From Bacteroides sp. AN502(2024) (lineage in GTDB: Bacteria > Bacteroidota > Bacteroidia > Bacteroidales > Bacteroidaceae): a stretch of 64,000 nt of DNA. The stretch is from contig NZ_JBGFSP010000003.1 in NCBI RefSeq assembly GCF_041227145.1, forward strand, positions 2,976,001 through 3,040,000, written 5' to 3'. The notes beneath the pieces are model-generated. The model ran no database searches and was not told where the DNA came from. It worked only from the letters and a program-made list of their open reading frames with translations. Below are positions 9,346-20,700 of the stretch, in pieces. A program made the position numbers and the translations under genes. The first letter of the stretch is position 1. The number at the start of each line of letters is the position of its first letter.

Positions 9346-9675
9346 TTGATTTTTAGTTGTTCCGTATCTATTCGATAGCTTTGGGAAAGGACAAATAGCT
9401 TTTGGGATGATAAAAATAGAAGTATTGCATAAAGGTCGCGTTTATAAATCATCTGTTGATATAGCTAAAGGCATTACAATAAACCTATGAAAGGATGTCA
9501 TTTTCGCTACTTATAAATGATAATAGGTAAAAAAGTATTGTGTTTTTTTAGTGGTGTGTATCTTATCAATCGTCTCATTGTAAACTTAAGTCACGAATTG
9601 GTCTCAGTTTATTAGCTTTAATTCGTTTAGTTTCTGTTTGTTTGATTTGTTTAATTTAAATTTATATGTTTTACT

Positions 9676-11517
9676 ATGAAGTTGTATGTAAAATCACTGT
9701 TGCTGCTCCTTCTTCTAGGAACCGCTGTATCTTGTAACGACAGTTTCCTTGATCAGACCCAGATCTCGAACTTGAATCGTGAGACAGTTTTTGCAGATAG
9801 CACGTATACTGCTAATTTCCTGACCGGGATTTATGTTGACATTGGGTTCGATATTAACTTCAACCGTTGGTCGTACTTGTTGGCTAATGGCGGTGGTCTG
9901 CAAAGTGCTTGCGATGAAGCTGAATTTTATCCTTCGTCTACTATTTGGACAAATATGATGTTTGCCACTGGTACGGTAAATCCTGTAACAGTCAGTGGTG
10001 ATGCATGGGAGAAATGCTACACAAACATTCGTCGTTGCAATGTGTTTCTTGCCAATGCCGATCGATCTCCTATGATAGCTAGCAGGAAAGCTCAATACAA
10101 AGCTGAAGCACTTTTTCTCCGTGCGTGGTACTACTTTATTTTGATGAAACATTATGGTGGTGTACCTATTATAGGCGACAATGTATACGACGCTACTTCA
10201 GAGATGAAAACCACTCGTAATACGTGGGCCGAATGTGTGGAATATGTTACTCATCAGTGTGATTCTATTGTTTCGTTGAATGTACTTCCTGTTCGGCGGA
10301 CTGGTAATGAGAATGGTCGTGCTACGTCAGCTGCTGCATTGGGGCTTAAAGCACGTGTTTGTCTTTATGCGGCCAGTCCGTTATTTAATGGTAGTGACTT
10401 TGCGCCGGCTGAAACTAAAGAATTGGTCAGTTATCCTTCTTATGATAAAGAACGTTGGAAAACGGCAATGGAAGCAGCGCGTGCGGTTATTAATTTAGGG
10501 GCATATAAACTCTTTATTCGAAGTACAGACTTAAATGGAGCCAGTGAACCCGGTTTCGGGTTTTATGTTTTGTTCCAAGCTGGTGATACCAAAAATGCGC
10601 AGTTGGTTGATGATGACGGTCAACAGCATGACGGTGCTTTTGCAGGCAATATTCTTGATCGGAAATATCCTCGTGAAAGCGGACATGAAGCTGCTTATTA
10701 TCCACCCAGTGGTAGTTATTCAGGCACACGTCATGGGGGGTATATCTATAAAGATCTGGCTGATGCCTTTCCGATGATTGATGGCAGACCTATTAATGAA
10801 AGTAACTATACATTCGATCCGTTACATCCGGCAGACAATCGTGATCCACGCTTTAAGAATACTGTAATTTATGATGGTGCGTTGGTTCCTGCAGATGATT
10901 ACTATGGTGCAACCAATACGGTTAATACATGGATTGGCGTAGGACAAACAAGTGATGCTGTATATCAAGGCACTGCTACTGGTTTCTATGTACGTAAAGG
11001 ATGCGACCGTTTGTGTAAAGGCAATACGTGGAACCCCAGTCGCCATAACGATCCATTGATACGTTACGCTGATATTTTGCTAATGTATGCCGAAGCTGCT
11101 AACGAATATTACGGTCCCGATTATGAGGAAACTATAGGCGGACAACAACTTGGTTGCTATCCTATATTAAAATTGATTCGGAAACGGGCAGGTATTGAGC
11201 CTGGCGATGGATGGTACGGACTTGAACGTAACATGGACCAGAAGAAAATGCGTGAAGCTATTCAGAAAGAACGTCGTATTGAATTTGCTTTCGAGGGACA
11301 ACGTTTCTTCGATGTACGTCGCTGGATGATTGCTCCGACAACAGAAAGCAAAACCATGCACGGTATCGAAATTTCACGGGCTGCCGATGGAACAAAAACT
11401 TGGAGAGAGTTTGATGTTCGTACTCATGTATGGCGTCCGGCTATGTATTTCTTCCCTATTCCCTATAATGAGATAGTGAAGTCTGAAGGGCTGATACAAA
11501 ATCCTTATTATAATTAA
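9676..11517 (+). CDS. SusD-like outer-membrane glycan-binding lipoprotein (first)
   Basis: This 613-residue protein has a lipoprotein signal (GTAVSC, Cys20). The SusD fold is recognised from the N-terminal CNDSFLDQ start, the KAEALFLRAWYYFILMKHYGGVP helix, FNPL-type loops (DNRDPRFKNTV), and the C-terminal KERRIEFAFEGQRFFDVRRW and FFPIPYNEI blocks. SusD proteins sit on the cell surface and cap a SusC-type TonB-dependent transporter to deliver oligosaccharides. This gene opens the locus and precedes two accessory lipoproteins and the short SusC at 13107; the usual order is SusC then SusD. No clear TAnnTTTG promoter was found in the 190 bp upstream, although the region is AT-rich. Confidence 0.95.
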   Translation: MKLYVKSLLLLLLLGTAVSCNDSFLDQTQISNLNRETVFADSTYTANFLTGIYVDIGFDINFNRWSYLLANGGGLQSACDEAEFYPSSTIWTNMMFATGTVNPVTVSGDAWEKCYTNIRRCNVFLANADRSPMIASRKAQYKAEALFLRAWYYFILMKHYGGVPIIGDNVYDATSEMKTTRNTWAECVEYVTHQCDSIVSLNVLPVRRTGNENGRATSAAALGLKARVCLYAASPLFNGSDFAPAETKELVSYPSYDKERWKTAMEAARAVINLGAYKLFIRSTDLNGASEPGFGFYVLFQAGDTKNAQLVDDDGQQHDGAFAGNILDRKYPRESGHEAAYYPPSGSYSGTRHGGYIYKDLADAFPMIDGRPINESNYTFDPLHPADNRDPRFKNTVIYDGALVPADDYYGATNTVNTWIGVGQTSDAVYQGTATGFYVRKGCDRLCKGNTWNPSRHNDPLIRYADILLMYAEAANEYYGPDYEETIGGQQLGCYPILKLIRKRAGIEPGDGWYGLERNMDQKKMREAIQKERRIEFAFEGQRFFDVRRWMIAPTTESKTMHGIEISRAADGTKTWREFDVRTHVWRPAMYFFPIPYNEIVKSEGLIQNPYYN

Positions 11518-11543
11518 TACCTCGTGAATAAAAGACTAAAGAT

Positions 11544-11999
11544 ATGAAACAACGAATATACTTAACTGCAGTGGTCTTATTAACCATGTTATGGATGGTT
11601 TCGTGTGATACGTTCTCTGCATCTTCAGATCCGGATAAGAATATGGAACAAGAAAAAGATGTATCAGGCACGTGGCAACTTATTACTGTGAGCCGTAATG
11701 GAAATGATATAACTGATGCCATGGACTTCAGTCAATTCAAACTTCATCTGAAAAAAGACGGTAATTATACCATTGAGAATTATTTACCGTTTGTGGTACG
11801 CCATGACGGAAAGTGGAAAGTAGACGATGTTTATTTCCCATTCCGTATCTACTTTACAGAGGAAGGATCTACAGATCAGGCTAGTACAGAGATACTGTTC
11901 CCTATCACTAATGGCGAACGTAATATTATCATTACTCATAGTCCGGGTTGTGTAATGAATAGTTACACGTATGTATTCAAAAAAATATCCGAAAATTAA
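11544..11999 (+). CDS. Small DUF5004/lipocalin-like lipoprotein
   Basis: The 151-residue protein has a lipoprotein signal (WMVSC, Cys21) and one small beta-rich domain that starts with VSGTWQLITVSRNG and holds FKLHLKKDGNYTIENY and a second DGKWKVDD strand. This is the pattern of the lipocalin-like or DUF5004 families common in Bacteroides glycan loci. A surface glycan-binding or structural accessory role is inferred from its place between SusD (26 bp upstream) and the DUF4961-like gene (17 bp downstream). No catalytic residues are evident, and the family assignment is tentative. Confidence 0.7.
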   Translation: MKQRIYLTAVVLLTMLWMVSCDTFSASSDPDKNMEQEKDVSGTWQLITVSRNGNDITDAMDFSQFKLHLKKDGNYTIENYLPFVVRHDGKWKVDDVYFPFRIYFTEEGSTDQASTEILFPITNGERNIIITHSPGCVMNSYTYVFKKISEN

Positions 12000-12016
12000 A
12001 AAATGCAGAACGTTTT

Positions 12017-13084
12017 ATGAAAAAGAAAATAACCGGTTTACTTCGACGTAAACGACATATCGTAGCATTATCTACTCTGTTAGTGGCCTTTATTGTAACA
12101 GGGTGTCTTTTTATAGACTCTGTTGATATCACTCAAGAAGTGGATGGACAATTAGTAGACTATGCCAAAGCAGGTACTGTAGCGACTTTTAAAATTAATG
12201 GACATATTGATGTAGCGGGGGATCCTCGTAATGATAAAAGATTTGTTGTCGGATTTTGTGCCCCCAAGAGTTGGAACTTGGCACAAAATGCCAAAGTTAC
12301 CTATATAGAAGACACTTTTGAGCCAAATGCCGGTGAGCAAGAAATGACATTTATCCCCTTAACCGAACAACCGTCCAATAAGCCCGGACAATCGTGGTCG
12401 GCTGCTCTCATGCAAGAGTATGGTAATGGGACGAATATTCTTGAAGATATGGAATGGGCTGCCTATTGGACAAAGCCATATAATGGCATTGCGGGGCATA
12501 TTGAATTTACAATCTATATCCGTGTGCCGGTAGGGACAAAAAATCTACGTTTCAAACCGGGATTCTTTATTAACAGTACTGATGATAATTTCAGCAGTAG
12601 TAGTGACGCAAAGAAATACCAAGAAGGTGGATGTTTTGAAGTGTTAGAAGGCGAAGGACTTGTGACCGACTTCTGTAGCGAGCATTTCAATAAAACAACT
12701 CCTTTGACAGCATTACAAAACGATTTTATCACCTTTAGTTTTGTTGGAGGTATGGGCGATAATACACTCAAAGATGTCGCTGGTGGCATCTATTTTGAAG
12801 CGACTGCGATAGGTAGTAACGGACATCGCTATACCGTGAATGAGAAAAGTGATAAGACGTTGATGAAACCCGAAAATCAATATATTGAAACCTACAACAT
12901 TACGTTATGGCCGGAGGGTTTCTTTAATATTCCGGAGGGGACAGAAATAACTGCTATTGAATATGCTTTTACTAATGCTGATGGATCTATCTCTATAACA
13001 CAGTCCGACGATGACTTTGTGATGTTAGGTACTCCTCTTCCGGCACAGAAAGTACCGTTTACGTATACGTTCTATTGCGAGTGA
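12017..13084 (+). CDS. DUF4961-like surface lipoprotein, putative glycan-binding
   Basis: This 355-residue protein begins with a basic stretch, then a hydrophobic segment ending VTGC (Cys30), a lipoprotein signal with an unusually long n-region. The rest is beta-rich and contains aromatic and Gly-rich blocks (WNLAQNAKVTY, MEWAAYWTKPYNG, VPVGTKNLRFKPGFFIN), as in DUF4961 proteins of Bacteroides glycan loci. The function is unknown. Between a SusD and a SusC, a surface glycan-binding protein role is the most economical reading. The gene ends 22 bp before the short SusC, so it is part of the same transcript. The family name is from recall. Confidence 0.65.
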   Translation: MKKKITGLLRRKRHIVALSTLLVAFIVTGCLFIDSVDITQEVDGQLVDYAKAGTVATFKINGHIDVAGDPRNDKRFVVGFCAPKSWNLAQNAKVTYIEDTFEPNAGEQEMTFIPLTEQPSNKPGQSWSAALMQEYGNGTNILEDMEWAAYWTKPYNGIAGHIEFTIYIRVPVGTKNLRFKPGFFINSTDDNFSSSSDAKKYQEGGCFEVLEGEGLVTDFCSEHFNKTTPLTALQNDFITFSFVGGMGDNTLKDVAGGIYFEATAIGSNGHRYTVNEKSDKTLMKPENQYIETYNITLWPEGFFNIPEGTEITAIEYAFTNADGSISITQSDDDFVMLGTPLPAQKVPFTYTFYCE

Positions 13085-13106
13085 TAACCTTATATTCTAC
13101 TAGATA

Positions 13107-15950
13107 ATGAAACAGAATATGTATAAAATGATAACGACGAGCTTGCTATGTATGGCTACCGTCGTGCTAAAGGCTCAAGATACGCTGGTAGATAGTGTTA
13201 GTGCAAAAAGTTTTAATTTGGGCTCAACTTCCACTGTTTATACCAATGATCTGACAAAGTATCAGTCGGCCACTATCCTTACCGGATTACAAGGTCGTTT
13301 AAAGGGACTTAATGTGTCACCCTTTCGTGGTATGATGTTGTTACGCACCGATGTCAATACTTCAGATGATATAGTAGGCGCTATTCCTAACGTAGGTGGA
13401 GGTATTTACGGAGATAATTCGGAGTTTTTGATTTCTGCGCGTGGACAATCACCGGTGGCTATCGTGGACGGTGTAGAACGTGATATTTATTCTTTAGATC
13501 CCGAAGCCATAGAGTCAGTTACTATACAGAAAGACGCACTTTCAAACATGTTTTTGGGAATGCGCAGTTCTCGTGGTACATTAATCATTACTACTAAGAA
13601 TCCAGATCCGCAAGGTGGCTTCCATTTGTCCCTTACCGGTAAGTTTGGTATATCCAGTGCATTGAAATCGGGACCGGATCCTCTTTCGTCTTATCAATAC
13701 GCTTACTTGCTGAATGAGGCTTTGCTTAATGATGGAAAGAATGTCCTGTATAACTATGAGGACTTCAAGTCCTATCGCGATGGAACATCTCCGTTCTTAC
13801 ACCCTGATGTAAACTGGAAAGATGCAATCATGAAAAATTCCACTACTTCGCAAGCCTATAATTTGAATGTAATGGGAGGTGGACGAGTCGCTCAATATTT
13901 TGTAAGTTTAGGATATTATACCGAGAATGGATTATTTAAGACGAGTGATGAGAATAGTTATAACACCAATTTCAAATATAATCGTTACCTGATTTCTTCG
14001 AAAGTGAACATTAATGTAACCGATGAATTTAAGGTAAATATGAGTCTGTTGGGGCGTGTGGAGGAAGGAACGCAGCCCGGAGGAATTTCCGGCACAGGCT
14101 ATAGTGATCTTTTAAATAATATATGGCAGACGCCTAATAATGCCTATCCTATTTTTAATCCTGACGGCAGTTATGGTGGTAATGCATCATATACGCAAAA
14201 TCTATATGCTCAAACTGTCGGTTCCGGTTATATTTCAAGTAATACCCGTGACGTAGTGGGAACGATTCATTTGAACTATGATTTCAATAAGTTGGTAAAA
14301 GGACTCTCTGTAGGAGCAATTGGGAATATTTCCGCTCAAGTACGTAATGCTATTGAACGTACCAAACAAGCACAGGTATTTCAATACGACATATCGGAGA
14401 GTGGTAGTGAAGTCTATTCAATGTATGGAACTGTTGAACCGCAAAGTAACAAATATCGTTCGGTTTCAACCTATCAATATATGTATGGAAAATTGTATAT
14501 AGATTGGGTACGTAAGTTTGGTAAGCACGGTGTGAAGGCTTCACTCTTTGGGGATACACGTTCTATACTGAATAACTTTGATTTGCCGATGATACCATCA
14601 AATATAGGTCAAAAGATTGAATACAATTGGGGCAATAAGTATTTTGCTCAAGCAGCTATAACCGAAAGTTATTATAATCGATATGCTGAAGGAAAGCGTT
14701 GGGGAACGTTTTGGGCAATTGGTCTTGGTTGGGACATCAGTAAAGAAAAATTTATGGAACAAGCTGAATGGATTGATCAACTCAAGCTTCGTGCTACATA
14801 CGGTCATACAGGAAATGGTATTGATAATGCCGGTTACTATGGTTACATGAAACTATACGTTGAAGATGGCGGCTTTTGGTATTTTAATGGTACTTCCGGA
14901 TCCAATGGAGGTTCGGTTTCAGAAGTAATGCCTTTAGCGAACTCTCTGCTTACATGGGAGAAAGGGAAAAAATTTAATGTTGGAGTCGATGTAGCTTTGT
15001 TGAGGAATCGTTTGACATTCTCAGCTGATTATTACAACGACAATTATTATGATATGCTTCAATCACGTGGAAAGAGTATTGCACTGATAGGTAGTACATA
15101 TCCATCGGAGAATATTGGTAAGGCACGCTATTCAGGATTAGAGTTAGACTTAAGTTGGAGACATCATATTGGTAAGGTTAATTATTACGCATCTGCTAAC
15201 TGGAGTGTGGAACAAACTAAACGAATCTTCATGGATGAGCAATATGTACCTTATGATTATATGCGAATGACTGGTCAACCTATTGGTACTATTTATGGAT
15301 TGGTCGCTGATGGATTCCTAAGTGCTGAAGACATAGCCAATGGTTATCCTGTGATGAATGGATTTGATAATATCCAAGCAGGTGACGTGAAATATATCGA
15401 TATGAATCATGATGGAGAAATTAATGAATTCGACCGTACAGTGATTGGCGGTGATAAACCTGCATGTTACTTTGGGGTTAATTTGGGGGTGGAATGGAAA
15501 GGCTTGGAAGTGTCGGCTTTTATACAAGGAGCTTACAACCTCGATCTCTACAATAGTGATCGAACTTTACTTGAAGGATTTCAGGTACGCGGACAAAGCT
15601 TTGGACAAGCCTATACGAATTTATTGGGTCGTTGGACACCTGAAACAGCTGAAACTGCTACATATCCGCGACTGACAGCTGGAGGAAATTTGTATAACTA
15701 TGGAAACAACTGGAATTCGTCGCTTTTCATTCAGAATGGAAATTATATCCGACTTAAAAATGCTGTAGTTTCGTATAAGCTACCAGAGAAATTTTGTCGT
15801 AATTGTTTGGGTGGACTTCGTGTGAAGATATTTGTAGAAGGACAAAACCTACTTACATGGGCCGGCACAAAGTTGCAGGATCCTGAAGTGACCTTCACTA
15901 GTTATCCATTGCAACGTACCATCACAACCGGAATCAATCTTAATTTCTAA
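13107..15950 (+). CDS. SusC-like TonB-dependent transporter lacking the N-terminal regulatory-like domain
   Basis: The protein has 947 residues with a signal peptide (residues 1-24, ending LKAQ). A plug domain follows almost at once: the TGLQGRLKGLNV block, then the LISARGQSPVAIVDGVERD block, then VTIQKDALSNMFLGMRSSRGTLIITTKNP. A 22-strand barrel follows and ends in an aromatic C-terminus (GINLNF). The carboxypeptidase-regulatory-like domain of about 80 residues found at the N-terminus of typical SusC proteins, and present in the second SusC at 17744, is absent. The short DTLVDSV segment after the signal could act as the TonB-box region. It should import an oligosaccharide with its SusD partner, probably the gene at 9676 or 15964. 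The start is fixed by the signal peptide. Confidence 0.93.
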   Translation: MKQNMYKMITTSLLCMATVVLKAQDTLVDSVSAKSFNLGSTSTVYTNDLTKYQSATILTGLQGRLKGLNVSPFRGMMLLRTDVNTSDDIVGAIPNVGGGIYGDNSEFLISARGQSPVAIVDGVERDIYSLDPEAIESVTIQKDALSNMFLGMRSSRGTLIITTKNPDPQGGFHLSLTGKFGISSALKSGPDPLSSYQYAYLLNEALLNDGKNVLYNYEDFKSYRDGTSPFLHPDVNWKDAIMKNSTTSQAYNLNVMGGGRVAQYFVSLGYYTENGLFKTSDENSYNTNFKYNRYLISSKVNINVTDEFKVNMSLLGRVEEGTQPGGISGTGYSDLLNNIWQTPNNAYPIFNPDGSYGGNASYTQNLYAQTVGSGYISSNTRDVVGTIHLNYDFNKLVKGLSVGAIGNISAQVRNAIERTKQAQVFQYDISESGSEVYSMYGTVEPQSNKYRSVSTYQYMYGKLYIDWVRKFGKHGVKASLFGDTRSILNNFDLPMIPSNIGQKIEYNWGNKYFAQAAITESYYNRYAEGKRWGTFWAIGLGWDISKEKFMEQAEWIDQLKLRATYGHTGNGIDNAGYYGYMKLYVEDGGFWYFNGTSGSNGGSVSEVMPLANSLLTWEKGKKFNVGVDVALLRNRLTFSADYYNDNYYDMLQSRGKSIALIGSTYPSENIGKARYSGLELDLSWRHHIGKVNYYASANWSVEQTKRIFMDEQYVPYDYMRMTGQPIGTIYGLVADGFLSAEDIANGYPVMNGFDNIQAGDVKYIDMNHDGEINEFDRTVIGGDKPACYFGVNLGVEWKGLEVSAFIQGAYNLDLYNSDRTLLEGFQVRGQSFGQAYTNLLGRWTPETAETATYPRLTAGGNLYNYGNNWNSSLFIQNGNYIRLKNAVVSYKLPEKFCRNCLGGLRVKIFVEGQNLLTWAGTKLQDPEVTFTSYPLQRTITTGINLNF

Positions 15951-15963
15951 AAAAACTATAAAT

Positions 15964-17739
15964 ATGAAGCAAAATAGATATGGTGCATGGGCTATTGGGG
16001 CATGGATGCTGCTTCTGACAGCTGTATCATGTACAGATAGTTATGAAAGTACACCGGTGAACATGTTTACGGAAGACTATCTTTTTTCGAGAACTGATTC
16101 GAACGGTGTTGTTGTCCGTAAGTTTCTCAATCGCATCTATTGGCATATGCGTAACGGACACAATGGTGTTGGCGGGGATTATTTAGATGCGGCTTCTGAT
16201 GATGCGCTTTCGATTAATTCTGGAGATCCGGATGTTTATAAATTGGCTGTAGGTCGCTATAGTGCATCTTCTACTATACCTTCGGACATGATTTGGACAG
16301 AACCTTACCAAGTAATTCGCCGAATAAATATTTTGTTAAATGGCATTGACGTGGTGCCTTTCAATACTACTTATATGGACGCTCTTGGGAATACACGTCC
16401 GCTTAATGTTTCAATGAAAGCTGAGGCTCGCTTTCTGCGTGCATACTTCTATTTCGAACTCATGAAGCGATATGGAGGGATCCCCATAATTGGCGATAAA
16501 GTGTATGAGTTGAATGAAAACATTGAATTGCCGCGTAGCACTTTTGAACAGACTGTGAAATATATTGTAAGTGAACTGGATGCCATTAAAGACGACCTTC
16601 GTTCACTACCACTGCCTGATGCTGCAGCTAATGCTCATGTGGTTACAACACAGGCGGCACAAGCTCTTAAGATTCGCGTGTTGCTTTATGCAGCTAGTCC
16701 GCTATTTAATGGGAAGCCTGTTGAATCTGGAAATGAGCTGGTGGGATATACTACTTACGATCGAGAACGTTGGAAAACAGCTGCCGACGCAGCTCGTTCA
16801 TTCATAAATGCTTATGGAAAGGAAGGAGGACCTCTCGGACTTGACCCAAACTTTAAAGATGTGTTTACTACTTGGTACGATAATACCACTCATAAAGAAA
16901 TGATATTCTTCCGTGAAAATGAAAGTAATACGTCAATAGAAAATGCTAATGGGCCGTTGGGACTTAGTGGATCGAAGCAAGGAAATGGCAGGACAAATCC
17001 CACGCAGAACTTGGTTGATGCTTTTTTGATGAAAGATGGATACTTCATCGGAGAAGAAGATGAAGATGCTGTTTATAAATATGATCCTCAGCATCCGTAT
17101 GACAATCGGGACCCACGTTTGGAATATACTATTATATATAACGGAACCAATTGGCTCAACAATACGATGCAAACTTGGCAAGGAGGTGCTAATAATCCTT
17201 TAGGATCATCGTATTCGCTTACTAGTTATTATATGCGTAAGTTTATGGGTAATTTTGAGTCGGGTAATGAATACCAAGCTACCTTGCACAATTGGGTAAT
17301 GTTCCGCTATGCTGAAATACTTCTCAATTTTGCTGAAGCCGAAAATGAATATTTACCTTCTCCTTCGCAGGATGTATATGATGCTATTATTGCATTACGT
17401 AAACGTGCCGGTATCGAAGCGGGTAAATATGATTTGTATGGACTTCCGAAGCGGGAGGATATGACTCAAGCTAAAATGCGTAGAGTGATCCAAAACGAAC
17501 GTCGTATTGAATTGGCGTTTGAGGAACATCGTTATTGGGATATCCGTCGTTGGCGACTTGCAGAGGAGATATATGCACAACCTATTGAGGGAATGTTTAT
17601 TGCGACTTCTCTGACCGAAACTTCTTATAATCGACAAAATGTACTGACGGTGGCGTGGGATAATAAACGTTATCTCTATCCGATTCCTTATTCGGAAGTG
17701 ATAAAAAATAAAAATATGGTTCAAAACCCTAATTGGTAA
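15964..17739 (+). CDS. SusD-like outer-membrane glycan-binding lipoprotein (second)
   Basis: The protein has 591 residues and a lipoprotein signal (LTAVSC, Cys23). It shows the SusD pattern: the KAEARFLRAYFYFELMKRYGG helix, the LLYAASPLFNG turn, DNRDPRLEYTIIYNG, NERRIELAFEEHRYWDIRRW and a C-terminal YPIPYSEVIKN block. It begins 13 bp after the short SusC and ends 4 bp before the full SusC at 17744, so translation of the last pair is probably coupled. It is a paralogue of the SusD at 9676, with the same motifs but clearly diverged, implying two binding specificities in one locus. Confidence 0.95.
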   Translation: MKQNRYGAWAIGAWMLLLTAVSCTDSYESTPVNMFTEDYLFSRTDSNGVVVRKFLNRIYWHMRNGHNGVGGDYLDAASDDALSINSGDPDVYKLAVGRYSASSTIPSDMIWTEPYQVIRRINILLNGIDVVPFNTTYMDALGNTRPLNVSMKAEARFLRAYFYFELMKRYGGIPIIGDKVYELNENIELPRSTFEQTVKYIVSELDAIKDDLRSLPLPDAAANAHVVTTQAAQALKIRVLLYAASPLFNGKPVESGNELVGYTTYDRERWKTAADAARSFINAYGKEGGPLGLDPNFKDVFTTWYDNTTHKEMIFFRENESNTSIENANGPLGLSGSKQGNGRTNPTQNLVDAFLMKDGYFIGEEDEDAVYKYDPQHPYDNRDPRLEYTIIYNGTNWLNNTMQTWQGGANNPLGSSYSLTSYYMRKFMGNFESGNEYQATLHNWVMFRYAEILLNFAEAENEYLPSPSQDVYDAIIALRKRAGIEAGKYDLYGLPKREDMTQAKMRRVIQNERRIELAFEEHRYWDIRRWRLAEEIYAQPIEGMFIATSLTETSYNRQNVLTVAWDNKRYLYPIPYSEVIKNKNMVQNPNW

Positions 17740-17743
17740 TACT

Positions 17744-20700
17744 ATGAAAAGAGTAATTATAACATTCTTATGCCTACTCTGCATTATACAGGCATACTCT
17801 CAATCGTTTACGATAAGCGGTACCATCACCGACAGGGAATCTAACGAGCTGCTTATCGGTGCGGGAATTTTGGTGAAAGGAGCCGGAAGAGGTACTATCA
17901 CTGATATGGATGGAAAATATTCATTGGAAGTCAAGCGTGGAGAAATATTGGTGTTTTCGTATGTAGGTTATCAAAGTACAGAGATAACAGTGGGCGACCA
18001 GCATACACTCAATGTCAGTCTGACCGTTTCTGAAGCTAATAATTTGAATGAGGTGCTTGTGGTTGGACATGGTAGTGCTAAACGTATTACGTTGACCGGT
18101 GCTGTGAGTGGTATTCAAGCCAGCGAACTGCGAAGAGTGCCAACAAGTAATTTGCAGAATACATTAGCGGGTAAATTACCTGGATTTTTTAGTCAGCAGC
18201 GTTCCGGACAGCCTGGTAAAGATGCTTCTGATTTCTTCATTCGCGGTGTCAGCTCGCTCAATTCAGATGGGAACAAGCCTCTTATTATGGTGGATGATGT
18301 TGAATATTCTTACGAACAACTTTCGCAAATCAATATTAACGAGATTGAAAGCATTTCTATTTTAAAGGATGCTTCGACCACTGCTATCTATGGTATTAAA
18401 GGTGCTAACGGGGTATTGGTTGTGAAAACCCGTCGTGGTGAAGAAGGGAAACCCGTAATACATGTGCGTGCTGAGGCTGGTGGACAGATCCCGGTCCGTA
18501 CTCCCAACTTCTTAGATTCGTATAATACTGCCCTTTTGGTTAATGAAGCACGTTCTAACGATGGTTTGACGAAAACATTTACACAACGGGACTTAGAATT
18601 GTTTCAAGACGGTTCTGATCCTTATGGACATCCCAATGTAAATTGGTATGACGAAGTATTTAAGAAATCGGCTATGCAGTCGAATATCAATGTTGACGTT
18701 TCAGGTGGTACAAAACGTTTGAAATACTTTGTATCTGGTGGCTATTTTTCACAAGGAGGTTTGGTCCGTAACTTTGATAAATCGGGAGATGATGTGAATA
18801 CCGGCTATTTTTATCGCCGTTTTGACTATCGTACCAATTTGGATTTCACTGTAACGAATAATCTGACCATGCGTTTGGATTTTAGTTCTCGATTCATGAA
18901 TATCAATGAACCAAGTAGTTTAAATGCTACAGGTGAGATTTATAATTTCACAGCTATGCACCCTTATTCGGCACCGGTTCTCAATCCCGATGGGTCGTAT
19001 GCCTACCTTAGTGATGTGGATGGATATGGACCTACGCTGAATGCCCGCTTGGCTAATGAGGGTTATACACGCACACGTCGTAATGATAATAATATTTTAT
19101 ACGGTGTGAATTGGAAAATGGATTGGCTAACTAAAGGTTTGTCGGCCAATGCACGTATGGCGTATTCTACTATTGATGAAAATTTTCGGAAAGTAAATCG
19201 CGGCAAGGATGGTTATCCTACTTATCATTATGATGCTACAACGGGACAGTATACTATTAATCCGAACCGCCAATATGCTTACACTAATTATTCGTTAACA
19301 GCAGGAACGCATCAAGCGGTGAAGAACTTGGATATTCAAGCGTCATTAAATTATGCACGTGTATTTAATGAAGCACATGATGTTAGTGCTATGTTACTTT
19401 ATAGTCGTCAAAGTCGTACGGTAGAGGATGAAGGAGAGAAGATCCCTGAGAATTTTCAAGGCTTGACCGCGACATTTAGCTACAAGTACAAAAACAAATA
19501 TTTGATAGATTTCAATGCTGCATATAACGGTACCGATCGTTTTGCAGAGGGACATCGCTATGGGGTATTTCCCGCTATCGGGGTGGGATGGAGTATTTCT
19601 GAAGAATCTTTCTTTAAGGATAATATATCTTTTATCCAGTTGCTAAAAATCAGAGCGTCTTACGGTATTGTAGGTTCAAATGTGGCGATGGGAAATCGGT
19701 ATCTTTATAATCAGGAATATATAGAGAAAGAGAAAGCTTATAATTTCGGTCAGACTGATGTACAGTCTAATTCTATTATAGAGGGTGATTTGGGGAATGA
19801 TAACGTGACATGGGAAAAAGCTAAGAAATTCGATATAGGTATTGACTTCAATGCATTTGACAGATTGTCATTTACCATTGACTTCTTTTATGATAAAAGA
19901 TACGACCAGCTTGTTAGACGCAATGACATTCCTCAAATCTTAGGAATTGGAACTTCGCCTATCAATGTAGCACGAACCAGCAATAAAGGATTCGACGGGC
20001 AAATAGGATATCAGGATCATTTTGGAGATTTCAACTTCAATACCAACTTTGTGTTCTCCTATGCCAAAAATAAGATAGAATATAATGCAGAAGCTCAGCA
20101 GCGTTATGAATGGCTTTCGGCAACAGGACGTCCTATTGGACAGCCTTTCGGATATACTTGGATTGGATATTATACTCCGGAAGACGTGGATCTAATTCAT
20201 GCCGGTGCAGCTAATGCGCCAGCTATACCGAATACTGATGTACCAATACAAGCTGGTGACTTAAAATATAAGGACTTGAATGGAGATGGTGTTATTAATG
20301 ATTTTGATAAAGGGGCTATTGGTAAACCTAATCTTCCTAACACTACATTGGGATGGACAATTGGGGGATCATGGAAGGGGCTTTCGTTGAGTCTACTTTT
20401 CCAGGGTTCTTTTAACTATAGTTTTTCAGTGGTTGGTACAGGTATCGAGCCTTTCAAAAGTCAATTTCAACCTTTGCATCAGAAACGTTGGACGTTAGAA
20501 CGTTATTTGAATGGAGAAGCTATTGAATTTCCCCGATTGACGAGCAATCCCTCTACAGTGAATAGTGCACAATCGTACATGTCAGACTTTTGGCTTATCG
20601 ATGCTTGGTATATTCGTCTGAAGACAATCGATCTATCCTATCAAGTACCAGTGAAGGTACTTCCCTCATGGTTAACTAACTTACGCGTTTATATGAATGC